NCBI RefSeq assembly: GCF_900105755.1
Contig: NZ_FNTQ01000001.1
Coordinates: 7,874,001-7,938,000, forward strand
Reading direction: 5' to 3'
Source of the DNA: Streptomyces sp. Ag109_O5-10
GTDB taxonomy: Bacteria; Actinomycetota; Actinomycetes; Streptomycetales; Streptomycetaceae
DNA: 64,000 nt
Part shown: piece by piece, positions 13,748 to 22,541 of the stretch
Layout: each line of letters opens with the position of its first letter
Numbering within the stretch: position 1 is the stretch's first letter
Program-made: the position numbers and the translations under genes
Notes under the pieces: generated by a model
What the model was told of the DNA's origin: nothing
The model's input: the letters and a program-made list of their open reading frames with translations, nothing else
Database searches by the model: none

Positions 13748-15876
13748 CCACCCGTACCCGGAAGTCAGAGGACTCCATGTCCACAGCCACCCCGACCCGC
13801 GCGCCGCACAGCGACGTCCCCACCGGGCACAAGCCCGCCGAAGGACGTGTCGGCGCGGGCCTGTTCGACCCCAAGCAGCTGGTCAAGTCCCTCCCCGAGG
13901 CCTGCCGCAAGCTCGACCCGCGGGTGATGGTCAAGTCGCCCGTGATGTTCGTGGTGTGGGTCGGCTCGGTCCTGACCACGGTCTTCTCCTTCAAGGACCC
14001 GGGCGACTGGTTCGGCTGGACCATCAGCGCCTGGCTGTGGCTGACCGTGATCTTCGCGAATCTCGCGGAGGCGGTCGCCGAGGGCCGCGGCAAGGCCCAG
14101 GCCGACACCCTGCGCAAGGCGAAGACGGACACCGTCGCGCGGCGGCTGACCGGCTCCAGCGAGGAGCAGGTGCCCGGCACCGAGCTGAGGATCGGTGACC
14201 TGGTCGTCTGCGAGGCCGGCGACATCATCCCCGGTGACGGTGACGTCGTCGAGGGCGTCGCCTCCGTCGACGAGTCGGCGATCACCGGTGAGTCGGCCCC
14301 GGTCATCCGCGAGTCCGGCGGTGACCGCAGCGCGGTGACCGGCGGTACGAAGGTGCTGTCCGACCGGATCGTCATCAAGATCACGACGAGGCCGGGCGAG
14401 ACCTTCATCGACCGGATGATCAGCCTCGTCGAGGGCGCGGCCCGGCAGAAGACGCCCAACGAGATCGCGCTGAACATCCTGCTCGCCTCGCTGACCATCG
14501 TCTTCCTGCTGGCCGTCGCCACCCTGCCGCCGTTCGCCGACTACGCGGGCACCCACCTGACGATGGTCGTGCTGGTCGCCCTCCTGGTCTGCCTCATCCC
14601 GACCACCATCGGCGCGCTGCTCTCCGCGATCGGCATCGCCGGCATGGACCGGCTGGTGCAGCGCAACGTGCTCGCCATGTCCGGGCGCGCGGTCGAGGCC
14701 GCCGGTGACGTCTCCACGCTGCTGCTGGACAAGACCGGCACCATCACCCTCGGCAACCGCCAGGCCTCCGAGTTCGTGCCGGTGGGCGGGGTCGCCGAGG
14801 CCGAGGTGGCGGACGCCGCCCAGCTGTCGTCGCTGGCCGACGAGACGCCCGAGGGTCGCTCCATCGTCGTCCTCGCCAAGGAGAAGTACGGGCTGCGCGA
14901 GCGGCACCAGGGCGAGCTGGCGCACGCCGAGTGGATCGCCTTCACCGCCCAGACCCGTATGTCGGGTGTGGACGTCGACGGCCGCAGGATCCGCAAGGGC
15001 GCGGCCGGTTCGGTCGTCGCCTGGGTCCGCGAGCAGGGCGGCACCGTCGCCGAGGACGCGGACACCCTGGCCAACGCCATCTCCGAGTCCGGCGGCACCC
15101 CGCTGCTGGTCGCGGTCGACGACGCGGAGGGCGCCCGGGTCCTGGGCGTCATCCACCTCAAGGACGTCGTCAAGGAGGGCATGCGCGAGCGGTTCGAGGA
15201 ACTGCGCCGGATGGGCATCAAGACCGTCATGATCACGGGCGACAACCCGCTGACGGCGCGTGCCATCGCCGAGGAGGCGGGCGTCGACGACTTCCTCGCC
15301 GAGGCCACCCCCGAGGACAAGATGGCCCTCATCAAGCGGGAGCAGGCCGGCGGCAAGCTGGTCGCGATGACCGGTGACGGCACGAACGACGCCCCCGCGC
15401 TGGCCCAGGCGGACGTCGGCGTGGCGATGAACACCGGTACGTCGGCCGCCAAGGAGGCCGGCAACATGGTCGACCTCGACTCCAACCCGACCAAGCTCAT
15501 CGAGATCGTCGAGATCGGCAAGCAGCTGCTGATCACGCGCGGTGCGCTGACCACGTTCTCCATCGCCAACGACGTCGCGAAGTACTTCGCGATCATCCCG
15601 GCCATGTTCGCCGTGGTCTACCCGGGCCTGGACAAGCTCAACATCATGCACCTGTCCTCGCCCAGCTCCGCGATCCTGTCCGCGGTCGTCTTCAACGCGC
15701 TGATCATCATCGCGCTGGTGCCGCTCTCCCTGAAGGGCGTGCAGTACCGGCCGGTGAGCGCGGACAGGATGCTCCGCCGCAACCTCGGGATCTACGGTCT
15801 CGGCGGCCTGATCGCGCCCTTCATCGGCATCAAGATCATCGACATGATCATCTCTCTCATCCCCGGAATCGGTTGA
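13744..15876 (+). CDS. kdpB: Potassium-transporting P-type ATPase, KdpB catalytic subunit
   Basis: 710 aa from ATG 13744, which overlaps the kdpA stop and has GAGGGG upstream; an internal ATG at 13777 (MSTATPTRAP) with GAGGACTCC before it is an alternative giving 699 aa. Hallmarks: actuator loop ITGESAPV, phosphorylation site DKTGTITLG with D329, AMP-binding GAAGSVV region, MITGDNPLTARAIA and the hinge MTGDGTNDAPALAQADVG. About seven TM helices. It hydrolyses ATP to drive K+ uptake through KdpA. Its stop overlaps kdpC. The decayed fragment at 422-706 is a relative of this gene's first 100 codons. Confidence 0.98.
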   Translation: MTTRTRKSEDSMSTATPTRAPHSDVPTGHKPAEGRVGAGLFDPKQLVKSLPEACRKLDPRVMVKSPVMFVVWVGSVLTTVFSFKDPGDWFGWTISAWLWLTVIFANLAEAVAEGRGKAQADTLRKAKTDTVARRLTGSSEEQVPGTELRIGDLVVCEAGDIIPGDGDVVEGVASVDESAITGESAPVIRESGGDRSAVTGGTKVLSDRIVIKITTRPGETFIDRMISLVEGAARQKTPNEIALNILLASLTIVFLLAVATLPPFADYAGTHLTMVVLVALLVCLIPTTIGALLSAIGIAGMDRLVQRNVLAMSGRAVEAAGDVSTLLLDKTGTITLGNRQASEFVPVGGVAEAEVADAAQLSSLADETPEGRSIVVLAKEKYGLRERHQGELAHAEWIAFTAQTRMSGVDVDGRRIRKGAAGSVVAWVREQGGTVAEDADTLANAISESGGTPLLVAVDDAEGARVLGVIHLKDVVKEGMRERFEELRRMGIKTVMITGDNPLTARAIAEEAGVDDFLAEATPEDKMALIKREQAGGKLVAMTGDGTNDAPALAQADVGVAMNTGTSAAKEAGNMVDLDSNPTKLIEIVEIGKQLLITRGALTTFSIANDVAKYFAIIPAMFAVVYPGLDKLNIMHLSSPSSAILSAVVFNALIIIALVPLSLKGVQYRPVSADRMLRRNLGIYGLGGLIAPFIGIKIIDMIISLIPGIG

Positions 15877-16550
15877 TGACCATGAACAACTCCGTGACCA
15901 ACACCGCCCGGTTGCTCTGGGCGGGCCTGCGGGCCCTGCTCGTGCTGACCCTGGTGACGGGCGTCGTCTACCCGCTGGTCGTCACCGGCATCGCCCAGGC
16001 CGCCTTCCACAACAAGGCGAACGGCTCCGAGATCAAGGCGGACGGCAAGGTCGTCGGCTCGTCCCTGATCGGGCAGTCGTACAACCTCCCGCTGAAGAAG
16101 GGCCAGGAGACCCCGGACGCGGACCTGAAGTGGTTCCAGGGCCGCCCGGCCAACGGGCTCGGCAGCAACAGCGTCAACACCCAGTACAAGCTGATCCTTT
16201 CGGGTGCGACCAACCTCGCCGCCGACAACAAGGTCCTCGTCCAGCAGGTAAAGGACGCCCAGGCCGCCGTCGTCAAGGACAACTCGGTGCCCGGATACAC
16301 CGTCGAGGTGTCCCAGGTGCCGCCCGACGCCGTCACCTCCTCTGGCTCCGGCCTCGACCCGGACATCTCCCCGGCCTACGCCGAGCTCCAGGTCCACCGG
16401 GTCGCCGAGAGGAACGGCCTGTCCCTCGCCCAGGTGGAGAAGCTGGTCAAGGACCACACCACGGGCCGCACGCTCGGTTTCATCGGCGAGCCCCGGGTGA
16501 ACGTCCTCGAACTCGACATCGCGCTCAAGGACCTGACCAAGGGCAGTTGA
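15873..16550 (+). CDS. kdpC: Potassium-transporting ATPase, KdpC subunit
   Basis: 225 aa. ATG 15873 overlaps the kdpB TGA (ATGA). One N-terminal TM helix (LLVLTLVTGVVYPLVVTGIAQ) anchors a periplasm-facing domain. The motifs GSSLIGQSYN, WFQGRPANG and SGSGLDPDISPAYAELQ are conserved in KdpC. KdpC is required for assembly and ATP affinity of the complex. It is followed after four bases by kdpE. Confidence 0.97.
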   Translation: MMTMNNSVTNTARLLWAGLRALLVLTLVTGVVYPLVVTGIAQAAFHNKANGSEIKADGKVVGSSLIGQSYNLPLKKGQETPDADLKWFQGRPANGLGSNSVNTQYKLILSGATNLAADNKVLVQQVKDAQAAVVKDNSVPGYTVEVSQVPPDAVTSSGSGLDPDISPAYAELQVHRVAERNGLSLAQVEKLVKDHTTGRTLGFIGEPRVNVLELDIALKDLTKGS

Positions 16551-16554
16551 GCCG

Positions 16555-17238
16555 ATGACCCGAGTGCTGGTCGTGGAAGACGACCCCCAGCTCGTACGGG
16601 CACTCGTGATCAACATGCAGGCACGCCAGTACGGAGTGGACGCGGCGCCCGACGGCGCCACGGCCCTCCGGCTGGCGGCCGCGCGTCAGCCGGACGTGGT
16701 GATGCTCGACCTCGGACTGCCCGACATGGACGGGGTCGACGTCATCAAGGCGCTGCGCGGCTGGACCCGCGTACCGATCCTGGTGCTGTCCGCGCGACAG
16801 GCCTCCGACGAGAAGGTCGCCGCGCTGGACGCGGGCGCCGACGACTACATCACCAAGCCGTTCAGCATGGACGAACTCCTCGCCCGGCTGCGGGCCGCGG
16901 TCCGCCGCACCGAGGAAACCCCGCTCGCCCCCCGGACCACCCGGGTGGAGACGGCCGACTTCACCGTCGACCTGCTCGCCAAGAAGGCGGTGCGGGCCGG
17001 TCACGACGTCCGGCTCACCCCCACCGAGTGGCATCTGCTGGAGATACTGGTCACCAACCCCGGCCGGCTCGTCACCCAGAAGCACCTGCTGCGCGAGGTG
17101 TGGGGCGTCACCCGGAGCAACAAGACCAACTACCTGCGGGTCTACATGGCCCAGCTCCGCCGCAAGCTGGAGGCGGACCCCTCCAACCCCCGGTACCTGA
17201 TCACCGAGCCCGGCATGGGCTACCGCTTCGAAGGATGA
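16555..17238 (+). CDS. kdpE: KdpE, OmpR-family response regulator
   Basis: 227 aa. Receiver domain with acidic pocket E8/D9/D10, phosphoacceptor D52 in VVMLDLGLPDMDG and K101 in YITKPFS, followed by a winged-helix trans-reg domain (LTPTEWHLLEILVTNPGRLV, then RVYMAQLRRKLE). OmpR-class regulators bind head-to-tail direct repeats about one helical turn apart, which is what the GTCA operators of this island show. KdpE is therefore the leading candidate to control them. It is in the kdp operon, directly before kdpD, with which it forms a two-component system sensing K+ limitation and osmotic stress. Confidence 0.95.
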   Translation: MTRVLVVEDDPQLVRALVINMQARQYGVDAAPDGATALRLAAARQPDVVMLDLGLPDMDGVDVIKALRGWTRVPILVLSARQASDEKVAALDAGADDYITKPFSMDELLARLRAAVRRTEETPLAPRTTRVETADFTVDLLAKKAVRAGHDVRLTPTEWHLLEILVTNPGRLVTQKHLLREVWGVTRSNKTNYLRVYMAQLRRKLEADPSNPRYLITEPGMGYRFEG

Positions 17239-17239
17239 C

Positions 17240-19780
17240 ATGGCACGCGGCAGGCTTCGGATCTACCTCGGCGCGGCACCCGGCGTGGGCAAGACCTACG
17301 CCATGCTCTCCGAGGCCCACCGCCGGATCGAACGCGGCACCGACTGTGTCGTGGCGTTCGTCGAGCACCACGACCGGCCGCGCACCGAGGTGATGCTGCA
17401 CGGCCTGGAGGAGATCCCGCGCAGGGAACTGGAGTACCGGGGCGCGGTGTTCACGGAGATGGACGTCGACGCGGTCCTCGCCCGCCGCCCCCAGGTCGCC
17501 CTCGTCGACGAACTCCCGCACACCAACATCCCGGGCTCCCGCAACGCCAAGCGCTGGCAGGACGTCGAGGAGCTGCTGGCCGCCGGGATCGACGTCGTCT
17601 CGACGGTCAACATCCAGCACCTGGAGTCGCTAGGCGACGTCGTCGAGTCCATCACCGGGGTACGGCAGCAGGAGACCGTGCCCGACGAGGTGGTCCGGCG
17701 GGCCGACCAGATCGAGCTGGTCGACATGTCGCCGCAGGCGCTGCGCCGCCGCATGGCGCACGGCAACATCTACCAGCCGGACAAGGTCGACGCCGCCCTC
17801 TCCAACTACTTCCGGCCCGGCAACCTCACCGCCCTGCGCGAACTCGCCCTGCTCTGGGTCGCGGACCGGGTCGACGAGTACCTGAACGCGTACCGCAGCG
17901 AACACCGCGTCTCGAAGATCTGGGGCTCGCGGGAGCGGATCGTGGTCGGCCTGACCGGCGGCCCGGAGGGACGGACCCTCATCCGGCGGGCGGCGCGGCT
18001 GGCCGAGAAGGGCGCCGGCGGCGAGGTGCTTGCCGTCTACATCGCGCGCAGCGACGGCCTCAACTCCGCCTCCCCGAAGGAACTCGCCGTCCAGCGCACC
18101 CTCGTCGAGGACCTCGGCGGCACCTACCACCACGTCGTCGGCGACGACGTCCCGGCCGCGCTCCTCGACTTCGCGCGCGGCGTCAACGCCACCCAGATCG
18201 TCCTCGGCGTCTCCCGGCGCAGCAGCTGGCAGTACGTCTTCGGCCCTGGCGTCGGCGCCACGGTCGCCCGGGACTCCGGACCCGACCTCGACGTCCACCT
18301 CATCACCCACGACGAGGCCGGCAAGGGGCGGCTCCCGCTGGGCCGTTCGGCGCGGCTCGGCCGGTCCCGGCTGATCTGGGGCTGGCTGACCGGTGTCCTC
18401 GGGCCGGTCCTGCTCACCGGGCTGCTGACCTCCGCCGCACCGGAGGTGGGCCTCGCCAACGACATGCTGCTGTTCCTCGCGCTGACGGTCGCCGCTGCCC
18501 TGCTCGGCGGACTGCTCCCGGCGCTCACCTCGGCGGTCGTCGGCTCCCTGCTGCTCAACTGGTTCTTCACCCCGCCCGTCCACACCCTGACCATCGCCGA
18601 CCCGGAGAACATCGTCGCCATCGCGATCTTCGTCGGGGTCGCGGTGTCCGTGGCCTCGGTGGTGGACCTCGCGGCCCGGCGCACCCAGCAGGCGACCCGG
18701 CTGCGCGCCGAGTCGGAGATCCTGTCCTTCCTCGCGGGCAGCGTGCTCAGAGGGGAGACCAGCCTGGAGGCGCTGCTGGAGCGGGTGCGGGAGACGTTCG
18801 GCATGGAGTCGGTGGCCCTCCTGGAGCGGGCGGCCGACGTGGCGCCCTGGACCCGCGCGGGCAGTGTCGGGCCGCGGCCCTGCCGGTCGCCGGAAGGGGC
18901 GGACGTCGACGTGCCGGTCGGCGACCACATGACCCTCGCCCTGTCCGGGCGGGTGCTGCCGGCCTCCGACCGGCGGGTGCTGGCCGCGTTCGCCGCGCAG
19001 GCGGCCGTCGTGCTCGACCGGCAGCGGCTCCAGCAGGAGGCGGACCAGGCGAAGGAGCTGGCGGAGGGCAACCGCATCCGTACGGCCCTGCTCGCCGCCG
19101 TCAGCCATGACCTGCGCACCCCGCTGGCCGGCATAAAGGCCTCGGTGTCGTCGCTGCGCTCGGACGACGTCGAGTGGTCCGAGCAGGACCGGGCGGAGCT
19201 CCTGGAGGCCATAGAGGCCGGCGCCGACCGCCTCGACCACCTCGTCGGAAACCTCCTCGACATGTCCCGCCTGCAGACCGGCACCGTCACGCCCATCGTC
19301 CGCGAGGCCGACCTGGACGAGGTGGTGCCGATGGCGCTCGGCGGGGTCCCCGAGGACAGCGTCGAACTGGACATCCCGGAGACGCTGCCCATGGTGAACG
19401 TCGACAAGGGGCTGCTCGAGCGGGTCGTCGCCAACGTGGTCGAGAACGCCGTCAAGTACAGCCCCGGCGAGACCCCCGTGCTGGTGAAGGCCAGTTCCCT
19501 GGCCGACCGGGTGGAGGTGCGCGTCGTGGACCGCGGGCCCGGCGTCCCGGACGAGGCCAAGGAACGCATCTTCGAGCCGTTCCAGCGGTACGGCGACTCA
19601 CCGCGCGGCGCGGGGGTGGGGCTCGGCCTGGCCGTGGCCCGCGGCTTCGCCGAGGCGGTCGGCGGCACGCTGACCGCCGAGGACACCCCCGGCGGCGGCC
19701 TCACCATGGTGCTGACCCTGCCCACCGCACCGGGCCGCAGACCGGGGCGGCCGGACCTGCCGGCGGCGGTGACGTCGTAG
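17240..19780 (+). CDS. kdpD: KdpD, K+/osmo-sensing histidine kinase
   Basis: 846 aa. ATG 17240 lies one base after the kdpE stop, with GAAGGA in the kdpE end. Domains: KdpD N-terminal domain with Walker A GAAPGVGKT (11-19) and VDELPHTNIPGS; USP-like domain (about 240-370); DUF4118 with four TMs (about 385-480); GAF-like region; HisKA with H623 in SHDLRTPLAG; HATPase with VENAVKYSPGE and GVGLGLAVARG. It closes the operon; the uspA gene converges on it 27 bp later. It should phosphorylate KdpE when external K+ is low. Confidence 0.97.
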   Translation: MARGRLRIYLGAAPGVGKTYAMLSEAHRRIERGTDCVVAFVEHHDRPRTEVMLHGLEEIPRRELEYRGAVFTEMDVDAVLARRPQVALVDELPHTNIPGSRNAKRWQDVEELLAAGIDVVSTVNIQHLESLGDVVESITGVRQQETVPDEVVRRADQIELVDMSPQALRRRMAHGNIYQPDKVDAALSNYFRPGNLTALRELALLWVADRVDEYLNAYRSEHRVSKIWGSRERIVVGLTGGPEGRTLIRRAARLAEKGAGGEVLAVYIARSDGLNSASPKELAVQRTLVEDLGGTYHHVVGDDVPAALLDFARGVNATQIVLGVSRRSSWQYVFGPGVGATVARDSGPDLDVHLITHDEAGKGRLPLGRSARLGRSRLIWGWLTGVLGPVLLTGLLTSAAPEVGLANDMLLFLALTVAAALLGGLLPALTSAVVGSLLLNWFFTPPVHTLTIADPENIVAIAIFVGVAVSVASVVDLAARRTQQATRLRAESEILSFLAGSVLRGETSLEALLERVRETFGMESVALLERAADVAPWTRAGSVGPRPCRSPEGADVDVPVGDHMTLALSGRVLPASDRRVLAAFAAQAAVVLDRQRLQQEADQAKELAEGNRIRTALLAAVSHDLRTPLAGIKASVSSLRSDDVEWSEQDRAELLEAIEAGADRLDHLVGNLLDMSRLQTGTVTPIVREADLDEVVPMALGGVPEDSVELDIPETLPMVNVDKGLLERVVANVVENAVKYSPGETPVLVKASSLADRVEVRVVDRGPGVPDEAKERIFEPFQRYGDSPRGAGVGLGLAVARGFAEAVGGTLTAEDTPGGGLTMVLTLPTAPGRRPGRPDLPAAVTS

Positions 19781-19807
19781 CGCGACGGCCTGCGGCACGG
19801 TTCGGTG

Positions 19808-20347
19808 TTACGACAACTGCCGTGAGTCCAGCGGCAGATGCCAGCTGTTGCGGCGGTGTGCGGCGGTCAGCGTCTCCTCCAGCGGGGACGGCGGTACGGC
19901 CAGCACCGGGCAGCGCGCGTGGGAGAGGCAGTAGCGGGCCACCCGGCCCGAGAAGGCCCGGCGCCAGCCGCGCCGGCCCGCGCCCACGACCAGCACGTCG
20001 TCGTCCCGGTCCGCCACCTCCACCAGGGACAGCCCCGGGGTGCCGCGCACCACGAGTCCGTGCACCGGGGTGCCGGGGCCGACGTCGCCGAAGACCTCGT
20101 CCAGCACGTCGAGCAGCCGCTGCCGGGCCATCCGCTGCCACTCGTCGACCATCAGCGTCGCGGCCGGCGAGCGCCGCGTCGCCAGCTCACCGCCCGGCGG
20201 CTGCCACGCCAGCACCGGCCACAGTTCCGCGTCCCGGCGCCGGGCCTCCGCGGCGGCCCGGGACAGGGCCGTGACGCTGCCCAGCGAACCGCTCACGCCG
20301 ACCACGACCCGGACGGGCGCAGGCGTCGTAACCGGACATGACTCCAC
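19808..20347 (-). CDS. UspA-domain universal stress protein
   Basis: 179 aa from GTG 20347, preceded by GGGAGGA five bases away; the frame is open to 20497 but the extension has no coding character. A single USP domain: VVVGVSGSLGSVTALSRAAAEA at the N-terminus and VVGAGRRGWRRAFSGRVARYC near the C-terminus, where the nucleotide-loop serine usually seen is replaced in GRV. Such proteins are cytoplasmic stress factors, some binding ATP or c-di-AMP. It is convergent with kdpD. The operator at 20510-20558 lies 160 bp upstream but points the other way. Confidence 0.85.
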   Translation of the reverse strand: MESCPVTTPAPVRVVVGVSGSLGSVTALSRAAAEARRRDAELWPVLAWQPPGGELATRRSPAATLMVDEWQRMARQRLLDVLDEVFGDVGPGTPVHGLVVRGTPGLSLVEVADRDDDVLVVGAGRRGWRRAFSGRVARYCLSHARCPVLAVPPSPLEETLTAAHRRNSWHLPLDSRQLS

Positions 20348-20509
20348 CGTTCCTCCCTGGCTGTCCCCGGGCACATTCCGGGCCGGACGGATACCCCGAT
20401 CCGGTTCCATGACACTGCGCCGAACGGGTGACGGCCAGGGTCCGGGGCACTTCTTGGCACGCCCCTGACGGTCCGCTGTGGCGGCCGCCACCAGCACCGA
20501 CTCCGGTCC

Positions 20510-20558
20510 GTCAGCGTTCCGTCAACGTCGCCGCGATCACCGTCAGCGTCCCGTCATG
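20510..20558 (+). promoter_or_regulatory. Four-repeat GTCA operator before the SAV_915-lysA-kimA-2 group
   Basis: GTCAGC (20510), GTCAAC (20521), GTCAGC (20542) and GTCATG (20553) keep all four GTCA cores at offsets 11/21/11. This is the cleanest copy of the pattern. A CATAGC sequence at 20586-20591 could be the -10 element. The next plus-strand gene starts at 20663. Confidence 0.7.
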
Positions 20559-20662
20559 AGGCATCGGAGTGATGCCGGAAGCGGGCATAGCGTCTTGGGC
20601 AAGCCCTGGCCGGCCTCCCCGCCGCCGGGGCACCAGTTCCTTCCTGTGCCAGGAGGCATGCC

Positions 20663-21010
20663 ATGTCAGAACTCTTGTGCGGTGACGACCCGGAGCCTTC
20701 CGATCGCTCCCCGGCCGGACCCCTGTTCGTACCGGTCCGGCCGGGACCCGCGGGTTGCGCCGTCCGGCTCTTCCGCACCCCGCTCGGCGGGCGCACCGCC
20801 GTCGGCTTCACCTCGGCCCGCGCACTCGCCGCCACGCTCGGCCCCGACCAGGCCTGGATCCGGCTCGCCGAACCCGCGCTGCGTGCCCTGGCCGCACCGC
20901 TCGGCGTCACCACCGTGACCGTCGACCCGCAGTTGTCGGCGCCGGCCCCCGCGCCGGTCGCGCCGCTCCCGCGCCCCGCCGTCACCCTGCGGACCGTCCG
21001 CACCGCCTGA
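20663..21010 (+). CDS. SAV_915/SseB-like small protein
   Basis: 115 aa, ATG 20663 behind AGGAGG. The core GGRTAVGFTSARALAATLG with AWIRLAEPALRALAAPLGV resembles the SAV_915 family and the SseB-like fold found in Streptomyces; the C-terminus is Pro/Ala-rich and probably unstructured. No signal peptide, no TM. Biochemical role is unknown. First gene behind the GTCA operator and 47 bp ahead of a diaminopimelate decarboxylase-like gene, so likely co-transcribed with it. Confidence 0.65.
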   Translation: MSELLCGDDPEPSDRSPAGPLFVPVRPGPAGCAVRLFRTPLGGRTAVGFTSARALAATLGPDQAWIRLAEPALRALAAPLGVTTVTVDPQLSAPAPAPVAPLPRPAVTLRTVRTA

Positions 21011-21057
21011 GCCGCGTGAACCGCGTGATTCTTCCGAGTCTGAGAGGGGAGCGGTCG

Positions 21058-22392
21058 ATGACCACCCTGCACGAACCCGTCGTCACCACCACGCCCGCCG
21101 ATCTGTCGGTGTGGCCCGCCTCCACCACCGAGCCCCGGCCCGGCGACCTCGCCGTCGGCGGGGTCCCGCTCGCCGAGGTCGCCGACCGCTTCGGCACCCC
21201 CGTCTACGTCCTCGACGAGAACGAGGTCCGCGAGCGCTGCCGCACCTACCGGCACGCCTTCCCCGACGCCGAAGTCCTCTACGCCGCCAAGGCGTTCCTG
21301 TGCCGGGCGATGGTCCACTGGACCGAGGAGGAAGGGCTCGGCCTGGACGTCTGCTCGGCCGGCGAGCTGGAGCTTGCGGTCACCACCGGGTTCCCGCCGG
21401 AGCGGATCGTGCTGCACGGCAACGCCAAGTCGCCGCGCGACCTGGAGACCGCGCTGCGCCTCGGCGTCGGGCGGATCGTCATCGACAGCCCCTCCGAGAT
21501 CGCCCGGCTCGCCGCCGCCGTCGGCCCCGACGGGCACCAGAAGGTCATGGTCCGGGTGGTGCCCGGGATCAGCGCGGGCGGCCACGAGAAGATCCGCACC
21601 GGCACCGACGACCAGAAGTTCGGCCTGTCCATCGCCGACGGCTACGCCCAGCACGCCATCGCCCGGATACTGGACCAGCCGCAGCTCCAACTCACCGGAC
21701 TGCACTGCCATCTGGGCTCCCAGATCACCAGCGTCAAGCCGTACCTCGCCGCCGTGCGCCGGGTGGTCGGGCTCATGGCCCGGCTGTACGAACAGCACGG
21801 GCTGGTCCTGGCCGAGCTGGACCTGGGCGGCGGCCACGGCATCGCCTACCGGCCCGGCGAGGCCGCCCTCGACCTCACCGCCCTGGCCCGCAAGGTGCGC
21901 GCCGAACTGTCCGACGCGTGCGCGGCGGCCGGGCTGCCGGTACCCCGGCTGATCATCGAACCGGGGCGGGCCGTCGTGGGCCCGGCCGGGATCGCCGTGT
22001 ACCGCGTCCTCGCCGTCAAGAAGACCGGCGCCCACACCTTCGTCGCCGTCGACGGCGGCATGAGCGACAACCCGCGGCCCGCCCTGTACGGCGTCCGCTA
22101 CGCGCCCCGGCTCATCGGCCGCGCGAGCGCGGCGCCCACCGCCCCGGTGACCGTCGTCGGCCGGCACTGCGAGGCGGGCGACGTGCTGGCCGCCGACGTC
22201 GAACTCCCCTCCGACGTGCGCCCCGGCGACCTGCTCGCGGTCCCGGTGGCCGGCGCCTACCACCTCTCCATGGCCTCCGGCTACAACCTGGTCGGCCGTC
22301 CGCCGGTCACCGCCGTCCGCGACGGCCACGCCCGGCTGCTGGTCCGGCGCGAGTCCCTGGACGACATCCGCCGCCGCGACGTCGGGCTGTAG
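21058..22392 (+). CDS. Diaminopimelate decarboxylase-like fold-type III PLP enzyme
   Basis: 444 aa, ATG 21058 behind GAGAGGGGAGC. Alanine-racemase-type barrel with PLP lysine K78 in YAAKAFLC, then HLGSQI, GGGHGIAY and the phosphate-binding EPGRAVVGPAG. The C-terminal sheet carries VDGGMSDNPRPALYG and CEAGDVLA, the cysteine-containing element of LysA that contributes to the neighbouring active site of the dimer. The expected reaction is meso-diaminopimelate to lysine plus CO2. The usual actinobacterial HLG and GGG motifs are kept but with GGGHG in place of GGGLG. Being inside a K+ island behind the GTCA operator, it is probably a second, stress-linked copy rather than the housekeeping lysA. 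Confidence 0.85.
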   Translation: MTTLHEPVVTTTPADLSVWPASTTEPRPGDLAVGGVPLAEVADRFGTPVYVLDENEVRERCRTYRHAFPDAEVLYAAKAFLCRAMVHWTEEEGLGLDVCSAGELELAVTTGFPPERIVLHGNAKSPRDLETALRLGVGRIVIDSPSEIARLAAAVGPDGHQKVMVRVVPGISAGGHEKIRTGTDDQKFGLSIADGYAQHAIARILDQPQLQLTGLHCHLGSQITSVKPYLAAVRRVVGLMARLYEQHGLVLAELDLGGGHGIAYRPGEAALDLTALARKVRAELSDACAAAGLPVPRLIIEPGRAVVGPAGIAVYRVLAVKKTGAHTFVAVDGGMSDNPRPALYGVRYAPRLIGRASAAPTAPVTVVGRHCEAGDVLAADVELPSDVRPGDLLAVPVAGAYHLSMASGYNLVGRPPVTAVRDGHARLLVRRESLDDIRRRDVGL

Positions 22393-22393
22393 T

Positions 22394-22430
22394 CCGGCCC
22401 GACCCCGCGCAAGGCTCCCGGGCGGGCCGG
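22394..22430. terminator. Inverted repeat after the lysA-like gene
   Basis: CCGGCCCG (22394-22401) pairs perfectly with CGGGCCGG (22423-22430) across a 21-nt loop, starting two bases after the stop codon. It may terminate or attenuate transcription before kimA-2, which begins 112 bp later. No T tract. Confidence 0.4.
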
Positions 22431-22541
22431 CCCTCCCTCACTCACGCCGGCCGACCCGCCCGGGGACCGGCACCACGGGCGCGCGGACACGGCACGGAGG
22501 ACACTGTTGCCGACCGTCCCACCGGCCGTGATGAGGTACCG

